Shown here: positions 39,757 to 52,079 of the stretch, piece by piece | Layout of the letters: the number at the start of each line of letters is the position of its first letter | Numbering within the stretch: position 1 is the first letter of the stretch | Assembly (NCBI GenBank): GCA_025331565.1 | Contig: JAFREQ010000012.1 | Span: 13,630,501 to 13,694,500 of the forward strand | Length of the DNA stretch: 64,000 bases | DNA from: Holacanthus passer | Lineage: Eukaryota > Chordata > Actinopteri > Pomacanthidae | Reading direction: 5' to 3' | Notes under the pieces: model-generated | The model's input: only the letters and a program-made list of their open reading frames with translations | Told to the model about the DNA's origin: nothing | Database searches by the model: none | Program-made: the position numbers and the translations under genes

Positions 39757-42700
39757 ATGGCGGCGGTGCATCACCCAGGGTACCCCCTCAGGGACTCACT
39801 TCACTGGGATGAAACCGAGTGCCTCAACTACTATGGGATGCTGTCACTTCATGAGGTCTTTGAAATAGTTGGTTCCCAGCTGACAGAGACTGACACTGAG
39901 GTGCTGTCATTCCTTCTGAACGAAGCCTGCTCTGCACCACACCCTCTTGATCCAGCAGGCTGGACAGTTGAGCCCCGTGCGGGTGATCCAGATGACTTGG
40001 GTGTCTCCCCGAGTCCTGAGCTGCTAAAAGCCTGGAGCCGGTTAAAGCCTCAGAGCTCCCATGGTCCCTTAGTGGCCTCATGTAAGCCCACAAGTGGCCT
40101 TGAGCTGCTGTTAGAACTGGAGAGGCGAGGATACCTCAGTGATGGCAATCTGGAGCCCCTCCTGCAACTGCTGAGAGTCCTCACACGTCATGACCTGCTG
40201 CCTTTAGTGTCCCACAAGAAAAGGCGGACAGGTGAGTATGAATCACAGGGTTTTTATGATCAGATTATGTTGAGTGCTTTGTCTTTCTCAGAGATGTCCT
40301 GCAAGAACCTGTCTTAATAGTCATAGCCTAATGATTACTAATTTGTTTTTATGCTTTTCAGTTTCTCCAGAGAGGAGTGGAGAGAGTTATGGAATAGAGA
40401 ACATAGAGTTGGTGTGCACCTCTGGAATGCAACACAACTGCAGACAGACAGAAATACCTCTTCCATCTTTCACACAGCAATTGAGAACCGGTAGGTGCAC
40501 TGTAGTATAGTAATTTAGCTAATTGGAAGTATAGGCTACAGTGTCTCCACAAACCAGTCTGATAGGAGGCGGACTTTCCAAAGTCAGTGTTTATCATTCC
40601 TTACAACATGTAACATGTTTACACTACAATGCCAGTACCTATTTTTTGGGTGAAGAGGTACTGGCATCCAAATGCTGCTTGTTCCATCCTTCTTTTTGCT
40701 AACAATGTACATGTACAGGTTAAAACAGGACCATGGCAATCCCAAACAATGAAATGCCATCCATGCCCATAGCTTATTACCCCAATTCCACAAACTAATT
40801 CCATGCATATTCTGTCAGGTATTTACCCTCCTATGCCTGGGCAGTCTGCTAGGAGGAGGAGGAAGAAGAGAGGACATGGCTGGAGCCGCAAGCCCAAGAA
40901 AACAAACAGACAGGGCCAGCCACTGCCTCCACCACACCCCCACATAAAGTGTCCTGCAGTAAGTACAGTCTCTGCATTCTTACCCTCTTTCGCTTATAGC
41001 TTTTCACCACTAGCTCCCCTGTCTTCATCCCGCCATTTTGTTTTACAGATCATTTTCCTGTCTTTTCATTGATGGTAAAGCTCAAATTTAATTTTCTATT
41101 GATCTATCTATGGCTACATTCACACTGCAAGCCTTAGTGCTCATTCCACATTTATTGCTGAGATCTGATTTAAACATGGAGGCTGGTGAAGTCGTTGTTT
41201 ATGGTTTAATTTCAATTTTCATTACATTTTATTCAAGAGCAGCTGATAATGAGGATGAGGATAAATTCTGGCTGTTTGTGGAACAATGGCTGCTACTTCT
41301 GTAGCCAGGAGTGGATTGTAACATGAATGGCTTAACAGAAACAGATTTCATCAGGGCTACTTTTAACTACATCTGTAAGCCCCTCTCCACAAAAGTCTTG
41401 TGTCAAGACACTCAATTCAGGTGAGTACGTGACAGACCTGTATCATATTTAGGACCACATATGAAAGTGGCCCAAATCAGAATTAAAAAGATCAGAATCT
41501 ATGTGATATATGCTGCTCACACTGTCATAAAAACACAGATCTGGATTTGGGCCAATTTGTGTCTGCAGTCTGGAAGTAACCTGTCTTTTCCTGCGTCACC
41601 ACATTTCCTGCTTCGTTTCCTTGATTCTGATGTTGTTTGTCTATGCTGAACCTTAGCTTGGTTAAGGAGTTTGCATTCCAAGTCTGAATTTTACATTTTT
41701 TTTAGTTTTTTATTTTCATTTTTAAAAAATCGTTATCCAACAAAATCTTAAGGCACAGAAACCTTGCACATCCAGTGTTTTTTAACACCATGTAAAAATT
41801 GACGTTACAAAGCAACAATTGTGTAAACTGTGTTTATTCACTCTCTTTTGTGAAGAAAGAAAAGTGTAATGAGCAGGCAGCAGTTTGACATAGTACTAAC
41901 ATACAATTTCCTGCTTTGAAAGCGCACACACAGTGAGGTGCAGATCTGTGTGAGCTTCAATGCAAGTCTATCAACATTAAAGCATGTCGCACAACTCTTC
42001 TCCAGAACGCCATGCTTTATTTTTCAGCTGTCTTGCCTTTTGCCTCAATGAAATCAAGATGATGATGTTACTAACACACTTCAGGAGAACCAGGCCAATT
42101 ACTGTATTCCAGTTGATCTTGAATAGCAGCTGACAATACACCAGCCACACAAACGCTGTTAGACAAATATTTAATGAAGGAAATTTGCTTGCTCAATATC
42201 CACATGCTTTGACTGTTAAAATGCACTTGAACTGCACAGAATTGTCTTTGCCACGTGTACCACTGTTATAGAAGAAAAAAATGTTTTTAATCTCTATGTC
42301 GCATTCGCTGAAACACTTACTGTATTAGACCCCAAATTTATATTTTGGAGGACTTAACTATGAATTTGGCAATATCACATGGGTATAAAATCTGTCTCTG
42401 CCGCATAGGTACTGTTGTTTGGTCTTATGCCAAACTTACTTGTTGGCAATGCTAGAACTATCTTTTGGTCAGACAACTTAATTTTGTGACAGGGCACCAG
42501 AAAGTCCAAACCTTATACAGTGTCTGTGCAGTAGATGCTGACTTTACATCTCAAACACATCAAAAATTCAAGGATTCTGTCTGATTCACAACTTCAGCAA
42601 AAAATGTTTCACAACAATTGATTGAACCTTTGGACACAAAAAGAAATTTACTTGCACTTCCCTTTTGGTTGAATGACCTCTCCTTTATTACTCAGCTGTT

Positions 42701-45700
42701 TCACACATGTATTTTCATTGTCATGCTCTGTTTATGTTACCTACAGTATCTCCTTAACTGTCTTGATTAAACATGCAACATCAGGGGGATTTTGTTGCCC
42801 TGTCCATTTTTCCATCTGGTCTTTCTTACATTCTTTCCCCCTCATTTCACCTTTTCTCTAACCCATTGGACTACCTGCTGCTGTTGATAAGAGCACAGAC
42901 CGGTAGGTTGTCTCGTGTCCTTTTGTCTACTCTATCTGAAGGAAGTTGTCCAGTCACCATTTGATGCAGCCCTTGTTTTGCTTTATTGTCCAGCTTGATA
43001 CAAAGTTGTACCGAGTCAACTGTCAAAACTCAAATGTCTTACTGAAAATTTGAACAGTTGTTTGAAACTATCTAACTCCACTGGACGCTGCACTCTGTAA
43101 TCCATTATCAATGACCTGCTCCACGTTTCCACTGTTGCCACTGCCTTTTAATCCATCAATGCTAGTTTCTCTCAGCGCAACAAAATTGTAGCACTAACAT
43201 CAGTTGGCCTTTGTGTGAAGTTTGCTCAGTCATTCATGCAGAACTTCTCACACATTTCTTTTGAACGTTCATCATTTCCTGTTGGTCAGAAATATTTATT
43301 ACAACAAAGAAAATGATTATTCTGACCCCATTTCTTTTAAAAATAAAAAAAAAATCTAGCAATGAAGACAGCCCTTCTTAGCTTTTTAGGATGAGTGATG
43401 TGCCTGTGACCATAAATATGTTGCTGTCTTGACTCCACATTTGATTCCACCAGGTTGACTCAGGATTCTGACTCAGTTCGAGTAACCTAAGACACAATGG
43501 ATCATGGAGACAGAGGGGGAGACTGAGGAACAAAACAAAAAAGTCTGTCACTCCATTCAGTCCATACATACTGCAGTGTACGTGATGAACTCAGTCATTC
43601 GCTCTCTCACAAGTCTGGGCCGATGCCTAAGGTAAAAGAGGCTCTCCCCCTTGTTACAACAGGGGTTGGTGCAGCCACTTTGCTCTGTATTCGATGATTG
43701 TGTATCATAATGTAGCTGCCCCCTACCCTATCCCCTCAGGAAACATAATTTGCTCTCAAAACATCATCCTGTAATGTTCTTTAGTGTTGTGCACTGTGGC
43801 TGAGAAAATATTCTGTTTGAGATTCCTTATTTATCTATTTCTGACAAGGGATGTTGGTGTCAGTGTTTCACAGAACTGAGTCCTCAGCAGTAAGCCTCAT
43901 ATATTTCCAAAAACTTTCCAGCTGTTGTTTAACAGTAACAAAAATTTCTGGTCAACTCAAAAGTTTATTTGATCTCACTAAAACCAGAGTAATGGGGATA
44001 TATGGAGAGAGAGAGAGTGGGTCCTAAATTCCCTGATATTCTCTGTGGATAATAACCCTGGTGAACTTGACACATTTTCACAAACATGACCATGATCAGC
44101 TAAGTGCTAAATTGTGCAAATGTCAGTATCACTGACCTGAAGTAACCTGAACTCTGCCCACATTAAAGAGTGGAGTGTGCAAATTCTGTTAAAGGAGATG
44201 GCACGAGATGCAAATATTGGTGGTGAAATTGGAGAGAGAGTCACCACGAGTTTGGGCTGTGCTAAAAGTTGCAACAGTAATACACAAGTAGGAAGATTAT
44301 TTAGAACTGGTCCTGATACCGTTTACAGCAACAAAAACTAAAATTTGTTGGAATAGTTGTTCTGTAAAGTAAACAACAATCAATTGGTTATGTCATGTTT
44401 GAGGACATCTGTGGTTAAGGTTTGAATTAGCATTATTGTTTTTGGGTTTGGGTCTTGGTGAAGGGCACTGAATTTATACACAATAAAGACCATCAAATAC
44501 AAAATAGAAATATGTTTGTGAAAGTGTGAATTATCACCACATGTGGGAAACCTTTTGGAATAATCCATTCCCCTATCTACACTATCTTCATTACAAGTGG
44601 TTGCCTCAAGATCCAGTCATCTCAAATCATACTGGCTGACTAAAATTTCACGTGAGCCAGGTGTGAAGTTCTAAAATGCTAATTTGGATACTCATCCTCT
44701 TCATAAGGACTGGCTGTGTATTTGATTTCAGGGAATCCAAAATGGCTGCCAACAGACAGCTGTTTAAAAAAATGCCAGTGTAACCTTTAGTCGAGCAGTT
44801 CTGAGGAAAATAACCCAACAGTGCTCTGCTGAAGGAAGCTCCTGCTGTATCTTATCTCTGTGCCCTGTGTGAGCCCTGGGTGTGCGTTTGTCAAGAGGGA
44901 GCAGAGATAGATAGGGCGGTTCAGTCCAATGCTGGCCCCTAGCATTTAAAGAGACCTCAAATACTCTTTCTTGCCATGAATCATCTCTCAGATCATTTTC
45001 AGTGAAGTGTCTCAATTACATTCTGACAATGACAACTGCTGTTAAGAATAACCTCCAGCTCAGTAGTGGTTGTGTGCTATGTAAATGGGGTGCTTGTGAT
45101 GACCCTTACTTGGTTTAAAGCAGTGTTGTTTTCGTCAACGATGACAATGACGAAATTATTTCGTTGACGCCCCTTTTTTTTCATGACGATAACGAGACGG
45201 TGACGAGCTAAACATGGCTCTTTGATGACTAAAACATGACGAGTCGTGTGTGAGTTTTCGTTGATGAGACGAGACTGGACGAAAATGTTAGTGGGTGGTC
45301 TGTCAGATGTTTAAAATGCATGACATTTCTGCCTATTGTGTGTGTAATCTGTCAGTCAAAAGTCATCAGCAATGCTGCTGCATCCTATCTTTGTTTGGTC
45401 ACGCCCACCACCTGGCATTGCAGCGCACATTCTGCACAACACACCGGTCACTAGTCGCACACACAGCACGGCAGCATTGCATGTCCATCAATGGGAAAGT
45501 CTCAGCTAGAGCTATCAATCTGGTAAGGAATCTGGTTATTTTGCAAAAGTGTTAAGGTTAACTGTTTTATGAATTGCAACACTTGATACAATCTGTCAAC
45601 CTTGATTCCAATTTCCAATACTTATTGACATAAATTAATTTGTTAAAAGACTAATACTTTATTTTTTTTTTTTTTTTACTAAAACTGACTAAAACTAGAC

Positions 45701-48700
45701 TAAAACCTTTTTGAGTTTTCGTCGACTAACTGGACTAAAACTATCACATATAAAAATGACTAAAATGTGACTAAAACTAATAAGCATTTTCATTTAAAAG
45801 ACTAAGACTAAAACTAAGATGGCTACCAAAAACAACACTGGTTTAAAGGACATACCTGATTAATGTTAGAGTTGAAGCTTAAAAAATGGGCTGGTGAAGG
45901 TGAGGGTAAGGGGATTGGTGAAGGTAAGAGTAGTCCCAAGCATCCCACTTAGACACTACCATGTAATATTGCTACAATAAAGGCATTTCTGAGCTGATTA
46001 ACTTGTCAGTACCAACTACTGCCCTGACTCAAATCTCATTACATCTGAGAAGTGAGTGCTGTGCCATGCCTGCTTGATGTTGAAAAAACAACCCAGTCGA
46101 CAGATATCCAACCCACTTGTGCTTGTCTCTTTCTCTCTTTCTCTCCTTTCTCTGTGTTTGCAGTTCTAAACAGACCAACCTGTGTGTCAGGAAAACAGTA
46201 TCCTTACACACAATGAGAGGGAGAGAACGAACACTAAATGCTCAAACTACGCAAAATGGTACAGAGAGTGATTTTTGTCTATGGGGAAAAGAGAGAGTTC
46301 TGTCTGCCCGTCTCTCAGTACTCCCCTAACTCTCCACTCTCTTGGTCAGTCATTCAGCAGAAAAACGGATCGATAAAGAGTTGAAGCTCTCCGTGCCAAG
46401 TGACTCCTCGTAAATGGGTACTTAAACTTTTTTTTTTTTTTTTTTTTTTGGTGGGGTGAGATGGAGGAAGCCAAACAGGCTTGGTGTTTAAAGTGAGAAA
46501 ATGAAAGATGTGCTTCCTAATGTCCTGTCTAAGTGGATGTCTCTGTGTCTGATGAAGCGTGAAGTGCTCTGTAACCCTAACAAAATGACTATCATTGTGT
46601 TCCTGTGGTTTTAAATGGCCTTCTCCTCAGTGGCCCTATCTCTACCTCCATCCTGCTCAGTATGAAATGGGAAGCCAGAAATGGAGGCCATCCATAAATA
46701 CAGTAATTGCATGAAGGGCAGGTGTTTATCATAGCCACAGCCCTCACACAGTGTAATGATCTAAAAGGTCGAACTGTTAATAGCACTTCAACTTCCATAC
46801 TGAATATTATATAAGAGTGCAAAAGTTAGGTGTTATGCAGTATACTGCCCCATTTTATATTGTGATAAATTAGAATACTGAAATGCTTGAACTATCACTG
46901 CTGATTTGTCAATATGCTCAATATGCAAGGATATAGTTTTTTGTAAACCCCCAACCTTGGATATTTTAATGTTTTATTGTTTTTGCAACATTTAATCACA
47001 GTGGATGCATTTTGGACACTGATGGAACAGGTTAAGTGAAAACAAATCTGCACATGTTCATAGGTTATTGTGCTGAAAATTAAGTTGCAGGCTGCAGCAG
47101 GTTTTTCCACCAGAATTTCTCTGTATTTTGCTGCATCAAATTTACCCTCCACCATCTCAGGCAATACAGAGCCTGCGGCAGAGAAGCATTCTCATAGCAT
47201 GATGCTGCCGCCACCACACTTTATAGAGGGGATGTTATATTTCTGTTGGTGAGCAGTGATTAGCTAATGCCAGACATGGAGAACAAAATTCAGTTTTGGC
47301 TTTGTCAGACCATGATCACATTTGACTTTTCATGGAGATATTTTGTACTGACTTTCTCTGCACCTCCCTAACAGTTGTGTGCACAGCGTCTCCCATCTTA
47401 GCAATTTCAAGTTTTCCATAGGCCTCTTGATGGCCACCTGCACTAGTTATTGAACCAACACTCAATCTATAAGTACAGCATGCTTGAGGCAGATTAGCAT
47501 ATTTTTTTCCTGATTGTTTGTACTTTACTTGAGGAATATTGTCGCTTTGGAATTTTTTGTACCCTTCCCCTGGCCGACAGTTTTGAGGGGCAAATCAGAA
47601 ACCTTTTGGTCATGGTGCAGTTTTTGCCATGAACTAGACTTCCTGGCTGTTAGCAGTCCACTGTTAATAAATGTTGTAAAACAATGACACATGGAAAAAA
47701 CGGGGATGAATACTTGATATTGGCACTTTACATTCTTTGAGGCCAGTCATGATCTGTGGTTTTTCTAAGCATAATGTATAAAGCTTGCATCTGTATGTAT
47801 TGTCAATGGATTGACCTGAAGAGAAGTTATTACAGACAAATATCAGCTATTGAAAACCTTGTACTAGAGACAGGGTTTAATAATTTGTCAAATCACAATC
47901 AAATGTCTTATACCTGTAAAATGTCAGTGTTTCATATTCTTGTACCACATTACCTTCATGAAAAAAACATTTTGCCTTCATTTTCTTGTGTGAGCAAACT
48001 AAAGTGTAAATTCAATCATCTCAGTTTGCAAGTGGGTTCTCGATTGGATCTTCTTTCCCACCCTGCATATTTGAAACATTTCTCAAACCTCACTGATAAA
48101 GTGTGAACCAGTCGTCTGTTTTTTTTTTATACTAATCTAATTACAGCCTTATGAAGCCTGAATGCAAAAGTCAGTGTTTGGTTATCGCTCTCCTGCAAAT
48201 GTTAAGACATGCAAAATCAATGCCTTAATTCAACATTTGCATTTCTAATGTTGGCATTTTCCAAACTTTATCCCTCTTGAGTCTTGCGCCATTCCCCACA
48301 GCCCCAAACAAAATATGAATGGAAAGAGGGTAAACGTGACTCTTGAGTTGAAACATTTATCAGTGGAATGAGGGCTACTGTATAGTTAACCAGACACAAA
48401 CCTTGATATGTGTTCAAGTCGGGTCCTTGGTGCTCTCTTGTAATGATTCTGTGCCGTCACTGAGACTCCAGTCTTTGTCTCCCCACCAGACTCACAAGTA
48501 TGAGCTTTGCACACATAACTCTGGGTCCAAGTGATGTGAGGAAATATTCTGTTATTAGACTATTATCAATATGCTTCTCACTCCTCCCAAAATTGTGTTG
48601 CAGTTTAAAATTCAAAGGTATTTTAATATTTTACTGACACATTATTGATTTTGAGTGCAGTCTTAAGTTCTTTTGTTTCCTATTCAAGATTTCACCTAAT

Positions 48701-50406
48701 GAGTCCCTTTCTAGAGTTTGATGGAGAGCAGCAAAGAGGTTTTTGGTAGGGCTTAGCTTTGTATAACAAGAGATACCATTCTGGCTGTAAAACTACTTGG
48801 AAAATAGATTTATACGCACCTTGCAATGAGACATTGATGAGACTGTTTCCAGTGAAATGGATGTCATTGGTGGTGAATACTGTTTACCTCTGCTAAAGGG
48901 GTTTGAGTGGGAGAGATGGATTTTTGTTGCAGCAAAAGTCATCAGCCGCTGGTTTCCACTCGAAGCTCTGGAATAATGACATGGGGGACGATCTCAGCCG
49001 TGCTCTTGCTCAGTACAGTATGTATCCTCTGATATTACTCGCTGCGCTGTTGCATGATCGCCAATCCTGTTACTACGGAACGCCAACATCTGTTCTCAGC
49101 ATTAAACATGTTGATCAAAATGAATCTGGCTTTATAAAAACCGGGCTGGACCAAAATGCCACTCCACGGCTTGACACTGTTAAGTTTCTTTCATTTCTGC
49201 CACCACGATATTTGCTCAGGGTGTCAACTTAATTTGAATATTTTTATTACATGAACTCTTACAGCCATGATTTGTGTAGACCATGCAGGGTGTCACACTG
49301 ATAATTCTCATGCATCAGTTTCCTCTGATTACTGGCAATCATCTAGTTGACATTAACACTTACAATGATTGAATTGCCTGGGAAGAAAAGGAACTACCTT
49401 ACTGGTTCAGTTGCACAGTTTTTCCCTTGATGCTCCAAAATGCTAAATTCAGTTTCGCCAAAACAAACTCAAGGGGTTGCAGCAGTATTTAGCACAAAAA
49501 ATGCACACAGTTGGGTTGGTCTAGCTCCAGTGCCCCATGCAATTAACAGTCAGCTCTGCCTTGCTGTACCATTATATTTGTTCTTTTGTCAGGGTTTTAT
49601 CAAGAGAAATATCCTGTGTATTTCAGTGTACAATTTCCTGTCCAGTTAGTAGTCAGTCTACTGGATCACATTCTCCTTTTGGGAACTCTCTTGTGCTCTT
49701 GAACCCCTTTTTCAAAAATCCCTGCTTAATGTAATGCACTAATGTAGATGAGCTAAATGAGCTGTCTTATAATGATTTTGTCTTGTCCCCGTTTCTCTTC
49801 CCTTTGTTTTGACTTCATGACCCCTCCCTTTCTGTCTTTAATGTGGGCCTCTCCAATTTGACTCTTCACTTCTTTTAACTTTTTCGGTGACCTTTCCTCC
49901 TCTATCTTCATCCTTCCTACTGTCGTTTTTCCCTCTTTCCTCCCCCTTTTCCTCACTGTATCACTACTCACTTTCTTCCCTCTACTCACCCCCACCATGC
50001 TGTCACCCCTACTTTCCACCACTGCTTCCGCCTCTCTCTTCCATTATCAGATATCCGCCTGCGAGTCCGGGCCGAATACCTGGAACATGAGTCGGCACTC
50101 CGTGACGGTGTCTCCTCGGACAAGCAGCAGCCCCTGGAGCGGCAGTTTGAGTTGTTCAGCCAAGCCAACTCGCTGCTTCGTGCCAGAGACCTGGGTTCTA
50201 TCGTCTGCGACATCAAGTTCACAGAGCTAGACAACCTCGAGGCCTTCTGGGGTGACTACCTGAGCGGAGATCTGCTGGAGGCCCTGAAGGGAGTCTTTAT
50301 CACTGACTCCCTGAGGATGGCAGCAGGCAGGGAGGGCGTCCGCCTGCTGATCAGTGTGGACCAGGACGACTACGAGGAGGGCCGAAGGCTGCTGAGAACA
50401 GTCTAG
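39757..50406 (+). CDS. dedd2: Death effector domain-containing protein 2 (DEDD2)
   Basis: A nuclear/nucleolar protein of the DEDD family that links death-effector signalling to DNA binding and caspase activation. Exons: 39757-40231, 40362-40490, 40819-40958 and 50051-50406. Start ATGGCGGCG; stop TAG. The N-terminal DED (about 22-155) shows LNYYGMLSLHEVFEIVGSQL, LELLLELERRG and the RxDLL signature RHDLLP (144-149). Exon 3 encodes a basic nuclear-localisation-type stretch (RRRRKKRG, RKPKK). The last exon encodes the conserved C-terminus DIRLRVRAEYLEHESAL, LERQFELFSQAN, RDLGSIVCDIKF, FWGDYLSG and GVFITDSLR. FWGDYLSG and human synteny favour DEDD2 over DEDD. Two oddities: the DED carries roughly 43 extra residues compared with human, and exon 3 (donor CCTGCA|GTAAGT, phase 0) does not join exon 4 (needs phase 1) in frame, so one base or a 3n+1 exon is missing. 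Confidence 0.88.
41108..41610. mobile_element. Degenerate MITE-like repeat
   Basis: Begins GGCTACATTCACACTGCAAGCCTTAGTGCTC and later contains AAAGTGGCCCAAATCAGAATT, AGATCAGAATCTATGTG, GCTGCTCACACTGTCATAAAAACA and GATCTGGATTTGGGCCAATTTGTGTCTGCAGTCTGG. This order resembles, from general familiarity, a widespread teleost non-autonomous transposon with CATTCACACTGCAG-type ends. The right end is decayed, so boundaries are approximate. The open frame within it is incidental. Confidence 0.5.
45113..45848. mobile_element. hAT-superfamily MITE with perfect 8-bp target duplication
   Basis: The element body is 45121-45840 (720 bp). Termini CAGTGTTGTT and AACAACACTG are exact reverse complements. Both flanks carry the identical octamer GTTTAAAG (45113-45120 and 45841-45848), the 8-bp duplication typical of hAT transposition. 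The interior has many subterminal ACTAAAA/TCGTCAACGA-type motifs and no transposase frame, so it is non-autonomous. The intact ends and duplication point to a fairly recent insertion in dedd2 intron 3. Confidence 0.93.
46431..46449. repeat. Poly-T run
   Basis: About 19-20 consecutive T in dedd2 intron 3. It could be the tail of a reverse-oriented retroelement but no body was recognised. Confidence 0.8.
46915..47740 (-). mobile_element. Degenerate Tc1-like transposon relic
   Basis: On the minus strand, about 47110-47160 translates to VEGKFDAAKYREIL, like the conserved segment of Tc1-family transposases. Surrounding text (GCATGATGCTGCCGCCACCACACTT, TTTGTCAGACCATGATCACA, ATTGTGCTGAAAATTAA, and ACATGGAAAAAACGGGGATGAATACTT near the right end) fits a teleost Tc1-like element. 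The frame is broken repeatedly; the termini are not clear. Confidence 0.6.
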
Positions 50407-50589
50407 GCAGGAGGGAGGACTGCTGTCATCCAATAATGGTGGGCACACAGAGATTCAGTGGGCTGTATAGGTCTATAAAACTCTTTTGGGGTGTAATATA
50501 TTAACTATTAACTAACTAAGAATGGATTAGTTGGAAAAGCTTTTGGAAGTTGTTTAGGCCTCCCTTTGTAGTTGCAATCCATGTTGTAG

Positions 50590-50603
50590 CCACTAGATGG
50601 CAG
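50590..50603 (+). promoter_or_regulatory. CTCF-like motif in dedd2 3' UTR
   Basis: CCACTAGATGGCAG matches every position of the core CCASYAGRKGGCRS. A motif match only. Confidence 0.4.
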
Positions 50604-52050
50604 CACGTACCATCTGTTTGTGTTCATAACAGGCCTTACATTTTCAGAATGATCAGTTCTTAGTTGAAACACTAACATTTCTTGTGAAAGAAAAATGAAT
50701 AATAATGGATCAATGTGCTTTCCCTTTGGATTCATGCACAGGTGCTACTTTGTAAGACACCAGGATGAAAAAGGAGGTGTCTCGATTTTTCTTCTTAGTG
50801 AGGAAAGGATCAAGCAAGTCTGTGCCACAAGATCATGTGGTAAGCCCCTCATTATATTATAAGTCTGTAATAAATAAGGTTGAGACAACTGGGCTGCCAC
50901 ATTTGATGTAAAGTACCTCAAATAAAGACACGTGTTGACACATTCACATGATCATAGTCAAGGTTGAGACTACACACAAACATACGTATACACAGACTAA
51001 ATGGGTTGGAATCAAACCAAACTCAATCAAGCATTTGTCAACCATTTCATCCAAATTTATGCATAGACGGTGGGTGTTCAGGTTCCAAAATAGGCTCTTG
51101 AAATTCTCAACACAAACAAATCATCAACAAATCGCGCTCTACCATTAACAGTTGCTTGGTTTTCATGGAAATGTTTGACTTGAACAATAATGATAATGTG
51201 AACTGGCACATCCTTATTCCAAATAATTTAAAGAACAAGGAAAAGTTTCTGATCTTTAAAGATGTGTAAGAATTACGCACAAATGGAAAAGTGGGCTGCT
51301 CTCAGTACAGATTGACCTTTGTGTCTAACTTTGGAGAGCCTTGTCCACCCATCTACACCTAGATAACAAACACTGGGATTCTCAGCCCTGTGTACCACGA
51401 TAACCCGACTTGTGATTGCCGTGGTCAGTGGATACAGTAGTTGCCAGTAGATGACAGCAGTGATTAGGGCTAGGCCTCAGCAGACCATGGAAGATTCATC
51501 ATCCCAAGCTTGTCAACAGAAACCTGGATAATGCAATGGTGACTTGTGTCCAGGCTTCCAGCTAGGCCTCGTCAAGTGCTTCTCTCAGCAAGTAAAGCAC
51601 AGGACGGTGCGTCGGTCAATAGAAGTGATGTTGGGGAGATCAAAATCAAAAGTGCACATCCCAGCTCCACTCAGCCCTGCTATGTAGGCCCAGTAGAGTG
51701 GCTCACGGACAGCTGTCTACTCACCCTGCTGGAACTAATGCCTGGACTTCACTCATAGAAGACGATCAATAAAGCCCCTCCTCTAAGTCCCTTCATACAG
51801 GCACGACTTAAGCAGGCAGACTTGCTACTGTCTGAAGTGCAAGGCCAGGCAGAGGAGAGACAATGGACATATTTTCATGTTGACTTTTGTGTGTCATTGA
51901 TGAATGAATTTGTTGATGAATGATTGTATTGTTCATAGGAGGGAAAAAAAACTAATTCAGGGGAACATTTTTGTTAAAAAGAAATTTGCTTTTTTTATGG
52001 CAATACTTTTTGTGGATATCTTTATATATTAGACATTATTTCTGGTGAAT

Positions 52051-52056
52051 AATAAA
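52051..52056 (+). terminator. dedd2: Distal poly(A) signal of dedd2
   Basis: AATAAA followed within about 25 bases by GGTTGGTGATTGTTATTG, a GT-rich downstream element. Confidence 0.5.
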
Positions 52057-52079
52057 AGTTTGATGTCCTAAAAAGGTTG

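Larger units (their letters stand above)
40959..50050 (+). other. dedd2: dedd2 intron 3 (9.1 kb)
   Basis: A large intron between the basic-region exon and the C-terminal exon. It holds a degenerate MITE (about 41.1-41.6 kb), a hAT MITE (45121-45840), a 20-base T run (about 46431-46449) and a Tc1-like relic (about 46.9-47.75 kb). A long pyrimidine tract (about 49.78-50.05 kb) precedes the last exon. No intervening exon with DEDD2 homology was recognised, although the splice phases call for one or for a single extra base. Confidence 0.7.
50407..52075 (+). other. dedd2: dedd2 3' untranslated region
   Basis: Follows the TAG at 50404-50406. Candidate poly(A) signals lie at about 50868 (GTAATAAATAAG), 51768-51773 (TCAATAAAGCCC) and 52051-52056 (GAATAATAAAAG), the last followed by T/G-rich DNA. 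Alternative 3' ends of about 0.5, 1.4 or 1.65 kb are therefore possible. Two CTCF-like motifs lie inside (50590-50603, full 14/14 match; 51444-51457, 13/14). Confidence 0.55.

Noticed and set aside
39824..40093. Minus-strand frame across dedd2 exon 1
   Set aside because: Shadow of the GC-rich coding exon on the plus strand.
41305..41420. Exon-like open block ending at a strong CAG|GTGAGT donor in dedd2 intron 3
   Set aside because: Length is 3n+2, which does not fix the phase; it lies in a degenerate MITE and its peptide has no DEDD2 similarity.
42898..42901. Four-base microexon ACCG between CACAG and GTAGGT as the missing dedd2 exon
   Set aside because: It would fix the phase, but four-base exons are extremely rare and the acceptor has a poor pyrimidine tract. 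A one-base deletion at the exon 3 donor is simpler.
45295..45555. 86-codon plus-strand frame
   Set aside because: It lies wholly within the hAT MITE and shows no transposase similarity.
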